A DNA stretch of 29,597 bases from Sulfurospirillaceae bacterium. GTDB lineage: Bacteria; Campylobacterota; Campylobacteria; Campylobacterales; Sulfurospirillaceae. Below are positions 8,451 to 16,354 of the stretch, one piece after another (position 1 is the first letter of the stretch; the number at the start of each line of letters is the position of its first letter). The translations under genes and the position numbers were made by a program. The notes beneath the pieces are model-generated. The model saw nothing but the letters and a program-made list of their open reading frames with translations, had not been told where the DNA came from and searched no databases. Where the stretch lies: assembly GCA_028705785.1 (NCBI GenBank), contig JAQWCT010000004.1, positions 1 through 29,597 of the forward strand. The letters are read 5' to 3'.

Positions 8451-9485
8451 ATGATTTTAGACAAGTTAATAGGATTTTTTTCAAGCGATATGAGTATCGA
8501 CCTTGGAACTGCCAATACACTCGTATTGGTGAAAGGCAAAGGGATTATCATCAATGAACCCTCTGTGGTTGCAGTTCAACGCAACAAATATGGAAAACAG
8601 AGTATTTTAGCAGTCGGTAAAGAAGCTAAAAATATGGTCGGTAAGACTCCAGGAGACATCGAGGCAATTCGTCCGATGCGAGATGGTGTTATCGCCGATT
8701 TTGATATGACTGAAAAGATGATTCGTTACTTTATTGAAAAAGCACACAGAAGAAAAAGTTTTTTAAGACCAAGAATTATTATCTGTGTTCCCTATGGACT
8801 GACACAAGTAGAGCGCAAAGCTGTTCGAGAATCTGCGATGAGCGCAGGGGCTAGACAAGTATTTTTAATTGAAGAGCCAATGGCAGCTGCGATTGGTGCA
8901 GGTTTACCGGTAAGAGAACCTCAAGGAAGTTTAGTTGTGGACATCGGTGGCGGTACGACTGAAATCGGTGTTGTTTCATTAGGTGGTCTGGTTATTAGTA
9001 AATCTATCAGAGTGGCAGGTGATAAAATTGATCTTGCTATCGTAGATTATGTTAAGAAAAAATATAACTTGCTCATTGGTGAGAGAACAGGTGAAGAAAT
9101 TAAAATTGCTATTGGAACAGCTGTTCCTATGGATGAGCCGCTGACAATGATGGTAAAAGGTCGTGACCAAGTGAGTGGATTACTCAGTCGTATAGAGCTT
9201 ACCAGTGAAGATGTTAGAGATGCTATTAAAGAACCACTTAAAGAAATAGCAGATGCGCTCAAAGATGTTTTAGAAGTTATGCCTCCAGATCTTGCAGGTG
9301 ATATTGTTGAAAATGGTGTTGTCTTAACAGGTGGTGGAGCCTTAATTCGAGGTTTTGACAAATACCTCTCCGACATTGTAAAGCTTCCTATTTTTGTAGC
9401 TGACGAGCCACTTTTGGCAGTTGCAAAAGGTACGGGAAAAGCCTTAGAAGAGATTGATTTATTACAACAATTGTCGAATGAATAG
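8451..9485 (+). CDS. mreB: Rod shape-determining protein MreB
   Basis: Bacterial actin that forms membrane-bound filaments guiding lateral wall synthesis. The phosphate-1 motif SIDLGTANTLV (about 15-25), the DIGGGTTEIGVVS motif (about 165) and the C-terminal VLTGGGALIRGFD motif are intact. The 344-residue length is normal. AAGAAGGA stands 9-12 bases before the ATG. The N-terminus begins MILDKLIGFFSSDMS, an amphipathic start expected to touch the membrane. The gene follows clpX by 15 bases and overlaps mreC by eight. Confidence 0.97.
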   Translation: MILDKLIGFFSSDMSIDLGTANTLVLVKGKGIIINEPSVVAVQRNKYGKQSILAVGKEAKNMVGKTPGDIEAIRPMRDGVIADFDMTEKMIRYFIEKAHRRKSFLRPRIIICVPYGLTQVERKAVRESAMSAGARQVFLIEEPMAAAIGAGLPVREPQGSLVVDIGGGTTEIGVVSLGGLVISKSIRVAGDKIDLAIVDYVKKKYNLLIGERTGEEIKIAIGTAVPMDEPLTMMVKGRDQVSGLLSRIELTSEDVRDAIKEPLKEIADALKDVLEVMPPDLAGDIVENGVVLTGGGALIRGFDKYLSDIVKLPIFVADEPLLAVAKGTGKALEEIDLLQQLSNE

Positions 9486-10227
9486 TAAATTCAAAATATT
9501 TGTACTTCTTGGAGTTTTTGTGTTTGTATCTCTACGATACGGCACAGAAGCTCGAAATATCATAGGTGGAATTAATAATAAAATTTTAACCACCTATGTT
9601 GAGATGAAAAATAATTTTGAACAAGAAATAAATGAGCATATATCACAAAGAGAAGAGATAGTAAGGCTAAGAGCTGAAAATCAGAAATTACAAAAATCAG
9701 CCATTCTCTCGATTGCTTTTGCGGGTAAACTCAATGAGTTGCTCAAAGAAAATAATAGTACAGAATATCATCCTGATATAGCGTTAGTAAAATCAATAGG
9801 CTATGTCAATCTTAATGATTATGGAAAAGTTTGGATAGATTTTAAAGATTTTAACCAAAGTCGTATCTATGGTCTACTGCATCAAGGGTATGCTGCTGGT
9901 ATTGTAGTCCAAAATGATGGTTTGCCTCAAGGATTATTACTCAGTGATCCAAAATCTATTTTTTCAGTCTATATAGGCTCAGCCAAAATGCAAGGTGTTG
10001 CTTATGGAAATCGAAAAGAAGTTTTAGTCAAATATATTTCCCAATGGCTTCAGCCAAAAGTGGGAGATGAAGTGATGACCAGTGGCTTAGATAAGATTTT
10101 TTTTGAAGGAATTAAAGTGGGTGTTGTTACCGAAGTGATAGAAGAAGAATCTTCTAAAACAGTTGTAGTTAAGCCATATATAACACCAAGTGTTCCGGCT
10201 TATATGCATATTATTACGGGGCAGTAA
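9478..10227 (+). CDS. mreC: Rod shape-determining protein MreC
   Basis: Bitopic inner-membrane partner of MreB that links cytoplasmic filaments with periplasmic wall synthases. One membrane helix lies at about residues 7-22, a coiled coil at about 40-75 (EEIVRLRAENQKLQK), then the two small beta domains typical of MreC, with IGYVNLND, GLLHQGYAAGIVVQ and a late VGDEVMTSGLDKIF. The 249-residue length is usual. The ATG at 9478 lies inside the mreB stop region (ATGAATAG) with no strong ribosome site, so translation is probably coupled to mreB. A longer in-frame start at 9454 would place residues from the mreB reading region before the membrane helix and is not favoured. Confidence 0.92.
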   Translation: MNSKFKIFVLLGVFVFVSLRYGTEARNIIGGINNKILTTYVEMKNNFEQEINEHISQREEIVRLRAENQKLQKSAILSIAFAGKLNELLKENNSTEYHPDIALVKSIGYVNLNDYGKVWIDFKDFNQSRIYGLLHQGYAAGIVVQNDGLPQGLLLSDPKSIFSVYIGSAKMQGVAYGNRKEVLVKYISQWLQPKVGDEVMTSGLDKIFFEGIKVGVVTEVIEEESSKTVVVKPYITPSVPAYMHIITGQ

Positions 10228-10236
10228 ATAGTTTTG

Positions 10237-10263
10237 AATCCAGTGTCTATTGGGCATTGGATT
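10237..10263 (+). other. Hairpin in the mreC-carB gap
   Basis: AATCCAGTG (10237-10245) and CATTGGATT (10255-10263) pair over nine positions in RNA, counting one G-U, around a nine-base loop. No T tract follows, so it is not a standard terminator. It could be a processing or stability element at the end of the shape-gene message. Confidence 0.35.
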
Positions 10264-10293
10264 GAATACTACTAAGAAGATCAAAGGAAAGAG

Positions 10294-13200
10294 ATGCCAA
10301 AACGCCAAGATATTAAAACAATACTCCTTATCGGATCAGGTCCTATTATTATTGGACAAGCCTGTGAATTTGACTATTCGGGAACACAAGCTGCAAAAAC
10401 TTTAAAAGAGTTAGGTTATAGAGTCGTCCTTGTCAACTCAAATCCTGCAACCATTATGACTGACCCTGAATTTGCTGATAGAACTTATATTGAGCCAATT
10501 ACAGAAGAAGTGATCGAGCGCATCATCGCTAAAGAGGGTGTTGATGCTATACTTCCAACAATGGGCGGACAAACTGCTCTCAATGTGGCGATGAGTATGC
10601 ACCAAAAGGGCATGTTAGAGGGGATTATATTTTTAGGTGCAAACCCTGCAGCCATTAAGAAAGGTGAAGATAGACAAGCTTTTAAAGAAGCGATGATAAA
10701 AATAGGCATGGATTTACCCATCAGTGCATATGCTTACAATCTTGAAGAAGCACATTTGGCTGCTGAGAAAATAGGTTTTCCACTTATCATCAGAGCATCC
10801 TATACACTAGCAGGTGGTGGAAGTGGCGTTGCTTATAATATTGATGAATTTAAAGATTTGGCTTCAGCAGGTCTTGATGCCAGTCCTATTAATGAAATTT
10901 TGATTGAAGAGTCACTTTTGGGTTGGAAAGAATACGAGATGGAAGTCATTCGTGACAATGCAGACAACTGCATCATCGTTTGCTCCATCGAAAACTTCGA
11001 CCCGATGGGTGTTCATACAGGTGATAGTATCACGATTGCTCCAGCACTCACTTTGACAGATAAAGAATACCAAAAAATGCGAAATGCCTCTTTTGAGATT
11101 TTGCGTGAAATAGGGGTTGATACGGGCGGTAGTAATGTACAGTTTTCTATCTGCCCAAAAACAGGTCGTATGACTGTTATTGAGATGAATCCGCGAGTTA
11201 GCCGAAGTTCTGCTCTTGCTTCTAAGGCAACAGGCTATCCTATTGCAAAGGTGGCGACCTTGTTAGCCGTTGGTTTTACCCTAGATGAGATTAAAAATGA
11301 TATCACGGGAACTGCGGCAAGTTTTGAACCTGTTATCGATTACATTGTGACCAAAATCCCACGATTTACTTTTGAAAAATTCCCACTTGCTGATTCTACG
11401 CTAACTACTTCCATGAAAAGTGTAGGTGAAGTTATGGCGATTGGTCGAACTTTTAAAGAGTCTTTCCAAAAAGCATTGTGTTCTCTTGAAACCAATTTAA
11501 GTGGATTTGAAAGTATCAAAGCCGATGATGAAAAACTCAAAAATGAGATTAGACGACCAAATTGTGACAGACATCTCTATCTTGCGGAGGCATTTAGAAG
11601 AGGTTATAGTGTTGATGATGTTTTCAATCTCAGTAAAATTGACCCGTGGTTTTTAGGACAAATTAAAGAGATTGTTGATTTTGAAAAAAAGATTGATATG
11701 TTTATCCTTAATGATGAAAAACTTTTAAGACTGGCTAAAACACAAGGTTTTTCAGACAAGATGATTGCTAAGCTTATCAACAAAGAAGATAATTTAGAAT
11801 TGACACAAAATGATATCTATTTTGCACGAACCAAGCTGGGCATTGATTTTGAATACAACGAAGTGGACACTTGTGCGGCTGAGTTTAAAGCGCTTACGCC
11901 TTATTTATATTCAAGTACCAACATCACTAAACTTCCACTCGCCGCAAAAGAAAAATCTAATGATAAAAAAGTGATGATTATCGGTGGAGGGCCAAACCGT
12001 ATTGGGCAAGGCATTGAGTTTGACTATTGTTGTGTTCATGCTGCTTATGCGTTAAATGATATGGGTGTTAAAACCATTATGTATAATTGCAATCCTGAAA
12101 CGGTTTCGACTGATTATGACACCAGTGATATTTTGTATTTTGAACCGATTGATTTTGAACATGTCAGAAGTGTGGTTGAAAAAGAAAATCCAGATGGAAT
12201 TATCGTTCATTTTGGTGGACAAACACCGCTTAAGTTAGCCAAAAGACTAACAGTTATCGGAGCCAAAATCATCGGAACAACTGCTAGAGTCATTGATATG
12301 GCAGAAGATAGAGAGAAGTTCTCACAGTTCATTAAAGAGAACAACATCAAACAACCCAATAATGCGACAGCTACGAGTGAAGAAGAAGCTATTGAGAGAG
12401 CTAAAGAGATTGGTTATCCTGTGCTTGTTCGTCCAAGTTATGTTCTTGGTGGACGGGCAATGCGTATCGTTTATAATGAGAGTGAATTACGTACTTATAT
12501 GAACGAAGCTGTTAGTGTTAGTCATAACTCTCCTGTTCTCATTGACCAGTTTTTGGATCGTGCTATCGAGGTAGATGTGGATGCCATTTGTGATGGCAAA
12601 GAGGTTTATGTCGGTGGCATTATGCAACACATCGAAGAAGCAGGCATTCACAGTGGTGATAGCGCTTGTTCACTACCCTCTATCTCTTTGAGCGATGAGC
12701 TTTTGACAAAAATAGAATCACAAACCAAACAAATCGCCCTTAACCTAGGCGTTGTTGGTTTAATGAATATCCAATATGCTATCTATCAAGACGATGTTTA
12801 TATGATTGAAGTTAATCCAAGAGCAAGCCGCACTGTACCATTTGTGAGTAAAGCTACGGGTATTCCGATGGCAAAAGTTGCTACAAGAGTGATGTACCAA
12901 GGCAATCTAAGAGAAGCGCTTTCCTTTTACGATAAATTTGATGTGATTCGTGAAGGTAATGGTATATTAAAACCTAAAAAATTCGACCATGTTGCTGTTA
13001 AAGAAGCTGTGTTTCCATTCAATAAACTTCAAGGTGCAGACTTAATTTTAGGACCTGAGATGAAATCGACAGGCGAAGTTATGGGCATTAGCAAAAATTT
13101 CCCAGCATCTTTTGCAAAAAGTCAGATAGCCTCATCCAATGTCTTGCCAAAAAGTGGCGCTGTGTTTATCTCGCTTGTGGATATTGACAAATCGTACGCT

Positions 13201-13551
13201 AAAGAAATTGGAACAAAATTTGAACAATTAGGCTTTAAAGTCATTGCAACTGGTGGAACCCATAAAGCGCTTTTGGAAGCGGGTGTCAATGCAGAGTTTG
13301 TGTACAAAATCTCTGAGGGCCGCCCTAATATCGAAGATAAACTCAAAAATGGTGATGTTTCATTGGTTATCAATACAAGTGATAACAAATCCAGTAAAGA
13401 TGATGCTAAGAAAATTCGTCAAGCTGTTTTGAGATTCCATATTCCATATTTTACAACAGTGGCTGCTGCATCTGCTGCGACAACAGCGATAGAGTATATT
13501 CAAGATAAAAGTGCTCTTGAACCTAGAGCTTTACAAGATTATCTAAACTAA
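10294..13551 (+). CDS. carB: Carbamoyl-phosphate synthase large subunit CarB
   Basis: Makes carbamoyl phosphate from bicarbonate, ammonia and two ATP for pyrimidine and arginine synthesis, together with CarA (not in this window). The two homologous ATP-grasp halves are visible: LIGSGPIIIGQACEFDYSG at the N-terminus and IIGGGPNRIGQGIEFDYC near residue 560, each followed by its NPETV/NPATI strand and MxVIEMNPRxSR or MIEVNPRASR metal-binding segment. The C-terminal methylglyoxal-synthase-like allosteric domain covers about 940-1085. The 1085-residue length is standard. AAAGGAAAG precedes the ATG. The gene contains no TACATGTA palindrome, the longest gene here without one. Confidence 0.98.
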   Translation: MPKRQDIKTILLIGSGPIIIGQACEFDYSGTQAAKTLKELGYRVVLVNSNPATIMTDPEFADRTYIEPITEEVIERIIAKEGVDAILPTMGGQTALNVAMSMHQKGMLEGIIFLGANPAAIKKGEDRQAFKEAMIKIGMDLPISAYAYNLEEAHLAAEKIGFPLIIRASYTLAGGGSGVAYNIDEFKDLASAGLDASPINEILIEESLLGWKEYEMEVIRDNADNCIIVCSIENFDPMGVHTGDSITIAPALTLTDKEYQKMRNASFEILREIGVDTGGSNVQFSICPKTGRMTVIEMNPRVSRSSALASKATGYPIAKVATLLAVGFTLDEIKNDITGTAASFEPVIDYIVTKIPRFTFEKFPLADSTLTTSMKSVGEVMAIGRTFKESFQKALCSLETNLSGFESIKADDEKLKNEIRRPNCDRHLYLAEAFRRGYSVDDVFNLSKIDPWFLGQIKEIVDFEKKIDMFILNDEKLLRLAKTQGFSDKMIAKLINKEDNLELTQNDIYFARTKLGIDFEYNEVDTCAAEFKALTPYLYSSTNITKLPLAAKEKSNDKKVMIIGGGPNRIGQGIEFDYCCVHAAYALNDMGVKTIMYNCNPETVSTDYDTSDILYFEPIDFEHVRSVVEKENPDGIIVHFGGQTPLKLAKRLTVIGAKIIGTTARVIDMAEDREKFSQFIKENNIKQPNNATATSEEEAIERAKEIGYPVLVRPSYVLGGRAMRIVYNESELRTYMNEAVSVSHNSPVLIDQFLDRAIEVDVDAICDGKEVYVGGIMQHIEEAGIHSGDSACSLPSISLSDELLTKIESQTKQIALNLGVVGLMNIQYAIYQDDVYMIEVNPRASRTVPFVSKATGIPMAKVATRVMYQGNLREALSFYDKFDVIREGNGILKPKKFDHVAVKEAVFPFNKLQGADLILGPEMKSTGEVMGISKNFPASFAKSQIASSNVLPKSGAVFISLVDIDKSYAKEIGTKFEQLGFKVIATGGTHKALLEAGVNAEFVYKISEGRPNIEDKLKNGDVSLVINTSDNKSSKDDAKKIRQAVLRFHIPYFTTVAAASAATTAIEYIQDKSALEPRALQDYLN

Positions 13552-13556
13552 AACCT

Positions 13557-13997
13557 ATGAACCCAAGCCTTGTTTACCTTGCACAAACGGAAACAACGGC
13601 TGGGTTCCTCTCTCAAAATGCAGATGCGCTTGCACGCATCAAAAATCGTCCTTTAGACAAATCTTTTCTTATCAGTGTAGATTCTTTTTCTATGCTCAAA
13701 ACATTGACTCGTATCCCTAAAGCGCATCGACATAGGGTACGAAAAGCGCATAAAACAACTTTTGTTTATCCTTGTGGTTTAGCCATTCGTGTTATTAAAG
13801 ATACGACACATTTACAATTTTTGCAAAAAATAAAATGGAGTTATTCTACCTCTTCAAATCCTAGTGGAAAGGCTTTTGATGAAGTGTTTGCTCAAGAAAA
13901 TGCGGATGTTATACTCTTTACATGTAAAGGTTTTTTTGAGTCTAAGCCCTCATCTATTATACGCCTTAGAAAATCAAAAATGAAAAAATTACGATAG
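13557..13997 (+). CDS. Short Sua5/YciO/YrdC-fold protein (TsaC-like)
   Basis: A 146-residue protein resembling a shortened Sua5/YrdC (TsaC) domain, the family that makes threonylcarbamoyl-AMP for the t6A tRNA modification. Family landmarks are VYLAQTETTAGF where PTETVYGL is usual, then IKNRPLDKSFLISV, an AIRVIK strand, and TSSNPSGKAF matching the family's T-S-A-N-x-S-G. It is shorter than the usual 180-200 residues and the first motif is altered, so catalytic activity is doubtful. It starts six bases after carB with no clear ribosome site. An exact TTACATGTAA at 13918 encodes LFTCKG in what should be a loop before the IIRL strand. A paralogue of the real TsaC is my best reading. Confidence 0.65.
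   Translation: MNPSLVYLAQTETTAGFLSQNADALARIKNRPLDKSFLISVDSFSMLKTLTRIPKAHRHRVRKAHKTTFVYPCGLAIRVIKDTTHLQFLQKIKWSYSTSSNPSGKAFDEVFAQENADVILFTCKGFFESKPSSIIRLRKSKMKKLR
13918..13927. repeat. Dispersed palindrome TTACATGTAA
   Basis: Exact copy inside a 14-base palindrome CTTTACATGTAAAG in the YrdC-like gene, read as Phe-Thr-Cys-Lys. Confidence 0.9.
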
Positions 13998-14009
13998 GAA
14001 AGAGTCGAA

Positions 14010-14468
14010 ATGACCAATAATAGACAACTAAGATGGCAATATGACTCAGATGGCGTTGATTGGGAAGCACTTTCAACACTTTATAAAATTGCTCCGCTTG
14101 GAGATAAAAAAGCGGAAGATTTGAAAACGGTTTTTTCAAACAGTAGATATCAATGTTTTGTATATGATAATGATGCCATAGTGGGCGTAGGTAGAGCTTT
14201 AGCTGATGGACTTGATGCTTCTTATATTTGCGATGTAGCAATTCATCCGCAGTATCAAAACTTAGGAATTGGCAAAGAAGTTGTCAATAAGCTTATTGAA
14301 TTTTCAAAAGACCATAATAAGATTATACTGTTTGCAAGTATAGGAAAAGAGCCTTTTTATGCAAAATTGGGTTTTGATAAGATGAATACAGCGATGGCGA
14401 TATTTAAAAATAGACAAAAAGTTCTCGATTTGGGCTTGGTAAGTGAAATGAAAATAAGTAAAGAATAA
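14010..14468 (+). CDS. GNAT family N-acetyltransferase
   Basis: Acetyl-CoA-dependent acyltransferase of the GNAT superfamily, 152 residues, one domain. The acetyl-CoA pyrophosphate loop is seen as QNLGIGKEVV (about 86-95), preceded by the strand YICDVAIHPQY and followed by ILFASIGKEPFYAKLGFDKM, the usual C-terminal beta strand and FYxKxGF motif. AGGAAAGAG lies before the ATG. It follows the YrdC-like gene by 12 bases and may share the carB transcript. The substrate is unknown; such proteins modify amino acids, polyamines or ribosomal protein N-termini. Confidence 0.85.
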   Translation: MTNNRQLRWQYDSDGVDWEALSTLYKIAPLGDKKAEDLKTVFSNSRYQCFVYDNDAIVGVGRALADGLDASYICDVAIHPQYQNLGIGKEVVNKLIEFSKDHNKIILFASIGKEPFYAKLGFDKMNTAMAIFKNRQKVLDLGLVSEMKISKE

Positions 14469-14500
14469 GGAAAATATCCCTTTTTTGCTTCCAAAGTTTA

Positions 14501-14509
14501 TGTTATAAT
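14501..14509 (+). promoter_or_regulatory. Extended -10 promoter of the hemerythrin gene
   Basis: TGTTATAAT matches TGnTATAAT, 25 bases before the start codon. A T-run (TTTTTT at 14481-14486) stands where a -35 would be, a common substitute in Campylobacterota. The same T-run follows a weak AAGG/CCTT stem and may also end the upstream transcript. Confidence 0.6.
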
Positions 14510-14533
14510 TTACAAAATTTCAAAGGAATGGCA

Positions 14534-15007
14534 ATGGCGTATTGGAAATGGGACCCAGCTTTTTCTGTTGATATCGCAGTTATCGACAATCAGCATAAAC
14601 GCATAATTGACTACATTAATGAACTAGGTACAGTCTCTATGTATCAGAATAAAGACAAAGTGCATACGGTACTTGTATCTTTGATTGATTATACTGTGTC
14701 ACACTTTTCATTCGAAGAGAGCTTAATGCAAGAAGCAGGTTATAGTATGCTAGAAGCACACAAAAAGGTTCATTTTGCTTTTATTGAACGGATTAATTTC
14801 TTTAAAGAACGATATGAAAATGGTGAAGATATCGCAAAGCAACTTATGATGGATCTTCAAATTTGGCTTGTTAATCACATTCAGCACGATGACACAGACT
14901 ATAAAGAGATCGTTCAAGCAATGCTTCAAAAAAAACAAATCGCTCCTATGGAAGGGCAAATTAAAGACGGATGGCTTACCACAATGATAGATAAATTTTT
15001 TAAATAA
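14534..15007 (+). CDS. Bacteriohemerythrin
   Basis: Single-domain di-iron O2-binding protein, 157 residues. All expected ligands can be placed: H21 in DNQHKRI, H57 and E61 in SHFSFEES, H76 and H80 in EAHKKVH, H115 in WLVNHI and D120 five residues later. Family members bind O2 for sensing, storage or delivery in microaerophiles. Two ATGs are in frame, at 14528 and 14534. The second is chosen because AAGGA ends directly before the first, giving zero spacing there and six bases to the second. It is monocistronic, with its own extended -10 promoter, and converges on the DinB-like gene. No signal peptide or signalling domain is attached. Confidence 0.92.
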   Translation: MAYWKWDPAFSVDIAVIDNQHKRIIDYINELGTVSMYQNKDKVHTVLVSLIDYTVSHFSFEESLMQEAGYSMLEAHKKVHFAFIERINFFKERYENGEDIAKQLMMDLQIWLVNHIQHDDTDYKEIVQAMLQKKQIAPMEGQIKDGWLTTMIDKFFK

Positions 15008-15031
15008 GCACTTTTGTTATAAAAATTTATC
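14990..15031. terminator. A/T-rich inverted repeat between convergent genes
   Basis: GATAAATTTTT (14990-15000) and AAAAATTTATC (15021-15031) are perfect 11-base arms around a 20-base spacer that can pair further in part. The arms include the ends of both convergent genes, and each strand has a T-run. It is likely a shared weak bidirectional terminator. Confidence 0.45.
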
Positions 15032-15593
15032 GAGCTAGATTTTTGCTTATGGCTTCAATCTGCCTTCTATGAACAAGCGTGTGAATGAACATAAAAGCAC
15101 TCCATTCAAAGTTGTTAAATTCGACAAACCACGGATGTTTTTTGGTCATAATGGATTTTTTCTTCGGCAAAGATTTGATGAAGGCGTCATACTTTTCGAT
15201 AAAGATTAAAAACTCATTGAGCGTATCGGCGTTATTGGCATGAGGTTTGACACCTTGAATGGTTATATCTTGTGTAAATTCTTCTTCATTCGAGAGTGTT
15301 TGGATAACACGCATAATCCCATTTCCTACAATGACCAGATGTTCCAAAACCATATTGACTGAAAAATCTCTACTATTATCTTCAATACCAAATATTCTAT
15401 TGATTAAAACTCTTTTTTGAAGATCATCTTTTTTGATTTTACAGACGACATTTTCTATCGCCTTTACTTCTTTGTGAAGAAGTCTTAAGGCAGATTCCCA
15501 TGAAAATACAAACTTCACACAAGGCACTAAAAAAGTTTTGATAAAAAGCTTTTCAAATTTTGGTAGACCATCTCCAGGCGCTGCTAATTTCAT
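15027..15593 (-). CDS. DinB-like four-helix protein
   Basis: A 188-residue all-helical protein that I place in the DinB/YfiT-like superfamily, whose bundle holds a metal with three histidines. Candidate ligands are the H in MVLEHLVIVGNG (about residue 84) and the two in FIHTLVHRRQIEAI near the C-terminus, the last matching the family's H-x3-H pattern. An HPWF segment precedes them. AGAGAGG lies eight bases before the ATG. It is divergent from a TetR regulator across a gap holding a perfect palindrome, so it is probably controlled by that repressor. The family includes thiol-dependent transferases and uncharacterised stress proteins; the reaction here is unknown. Confidence 0.6.
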   Translation of the reverse strand: MKLAAPGDGLPKFEKLFIKTFLVPCVKFVFSWESALRLLHKEVKAIENVVCKIKKDDLQKRVLINRIFGIEDNSRDFSVNMVLEHLVIVGNGIMRVIQTLSNEEEFTQDITIQGVKPHANNADTLNEFLIFIEKYDAFIKSLPKKKSIMTKKHPWFVEFNNFEWSAFMFIHTLVHRRQIEAISKNLAR

Positions 15594-15652
15594 AGGATAT
15601 CCTCTCTTTATTTCGAGGATTTTATTTGAATAAAAATTAAAAATAACTTAAA

Positions 15653-15672
15653 ATTAGAGTAATTACTCTAAT
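15653..15672. promoter_or_regulatory. 20-bp perfect palindrome, likely TetR operator
   Basis: ATTAGAGTAATTACTCTAAT is a perfect 20-base palindrome. It lies 15 bases before the -10 of the tetR-like gene, covering the -35 region, and in the gap shared with the divergent DinB-like gene. Size and position suit autoregulation by the TetR protein and control of both directions. Confidence 0.7.
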
Positions 15673-15683
15673 AAATTCAAATA

Positions 15684-15692
15684 TGCTATAAT
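15684..15692 (+). promoter_or_regulatory. Extended -10 promoter of the TetR gene
   Basis: TGCTATAAT ends at 15692, only six bases before the ATG at 15699. Transcription would start at or within a base or two of the start codon, giving a leaderless message, and no ribosome binding site is visible. Confidence 0.6.
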
Positions 15693-15698
15693 TCTTGC

Positions 15699-16322
15699 AT
15701 GAAAAAAAACATATCACTCACCAAAGAAAAAATAAAACAAGCCACTTTGATGCTATGCAATGAAGGTAATTCATTGTCTGTGAGTACAAATCATATCGCT
15801 AAAGCGCTTAGGATATCGACAGGAAATCTTTATTATCACTATAAAAATAAAGAAGAAATTATAAGAGATATCTATCAAGATATGTCATCTACCTTTGAAT
15901 CCTATAATAGTTTTGAACAAATACAAAGCAGTGAAAATCCCTTAAAAGAGCTATTGCGGATGTTTGATAGTTATGGTGAGTTGTTTTGGGAATATCGATT
16001 TTTGATGAGAGATTGTGCCTTACTGATGGCAATAGATTCTGAACTAAAAACGATGTTTGCAAAAAATCAAGCCATAAGAGTAGTCCAAATTGAAGCACTC
16101 TTAAAGTTTCTAATTTATCAAGAGATACTTGAAAATATTCCCCAAGAGCAGATAAGTAAACGAGCAAAGTTCAATTGGTTTATAGCTGCCTATTGGCAGG
16201 TTTTCACATCAACTTATGATGTTGTATCAAAAGAATCGATAAAGGAAGCAAAAGAGATGCTATTTGAGTTGCAGATATATCCTTTTTTGACACAAAAGGG
16301 CAAAGAACTTTTAAGTCAATGA
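15699..16322 (+). CDS. TetR/AcrR family transcriptional regulator
   Basis: A 207-residue one-component repressor. The N-terminal helix-turn-helix is clear at about residues 8-55, with LSVSTNHIAKALRISTGNLYYHYKNKEEII. The remainder is a helical ligand-binding and dimerisation domain without recognisable specificity. The next gene, a flavodoxin-fold reductase, begins 32 bases downstream and is probably in the same operon, while a DinB-like gene is divergent. Regulators of this kind paired with quinone reductases often answer electrophiles or quinones, which is inference here. The start codon appears leaderless. A perfect palindrome sits over its promoter. Confidence 0.9.
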   Translation: MKKNISLTKEKIKQATLMLCNEGNSLSVSTNHIAKALRISTGNLYYHYKNKEEIIRDIYQDMSSTFESYNSFEQIQSSENPLKELLRMFDSYGELFWEYRFLMRDCALLMAIDSELKTMFAKNQAIRVVQIEALLKFLIYQEILENIPQEQISKRAKFNWFIAAYWQVFTSTYDVVSKESIKEAKEMLFELQIYPFLTQKGKELLSQ

Positions 16323-16354
16323 TTTGAAATTACAGAAAATAAGGAGCCAATCCT

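Noticed and set aside
10237..10263. Intrinsic terminator after mreC
   Set aside because: No T tract follows the stem, and carB starts 30 bases later on the same strand.
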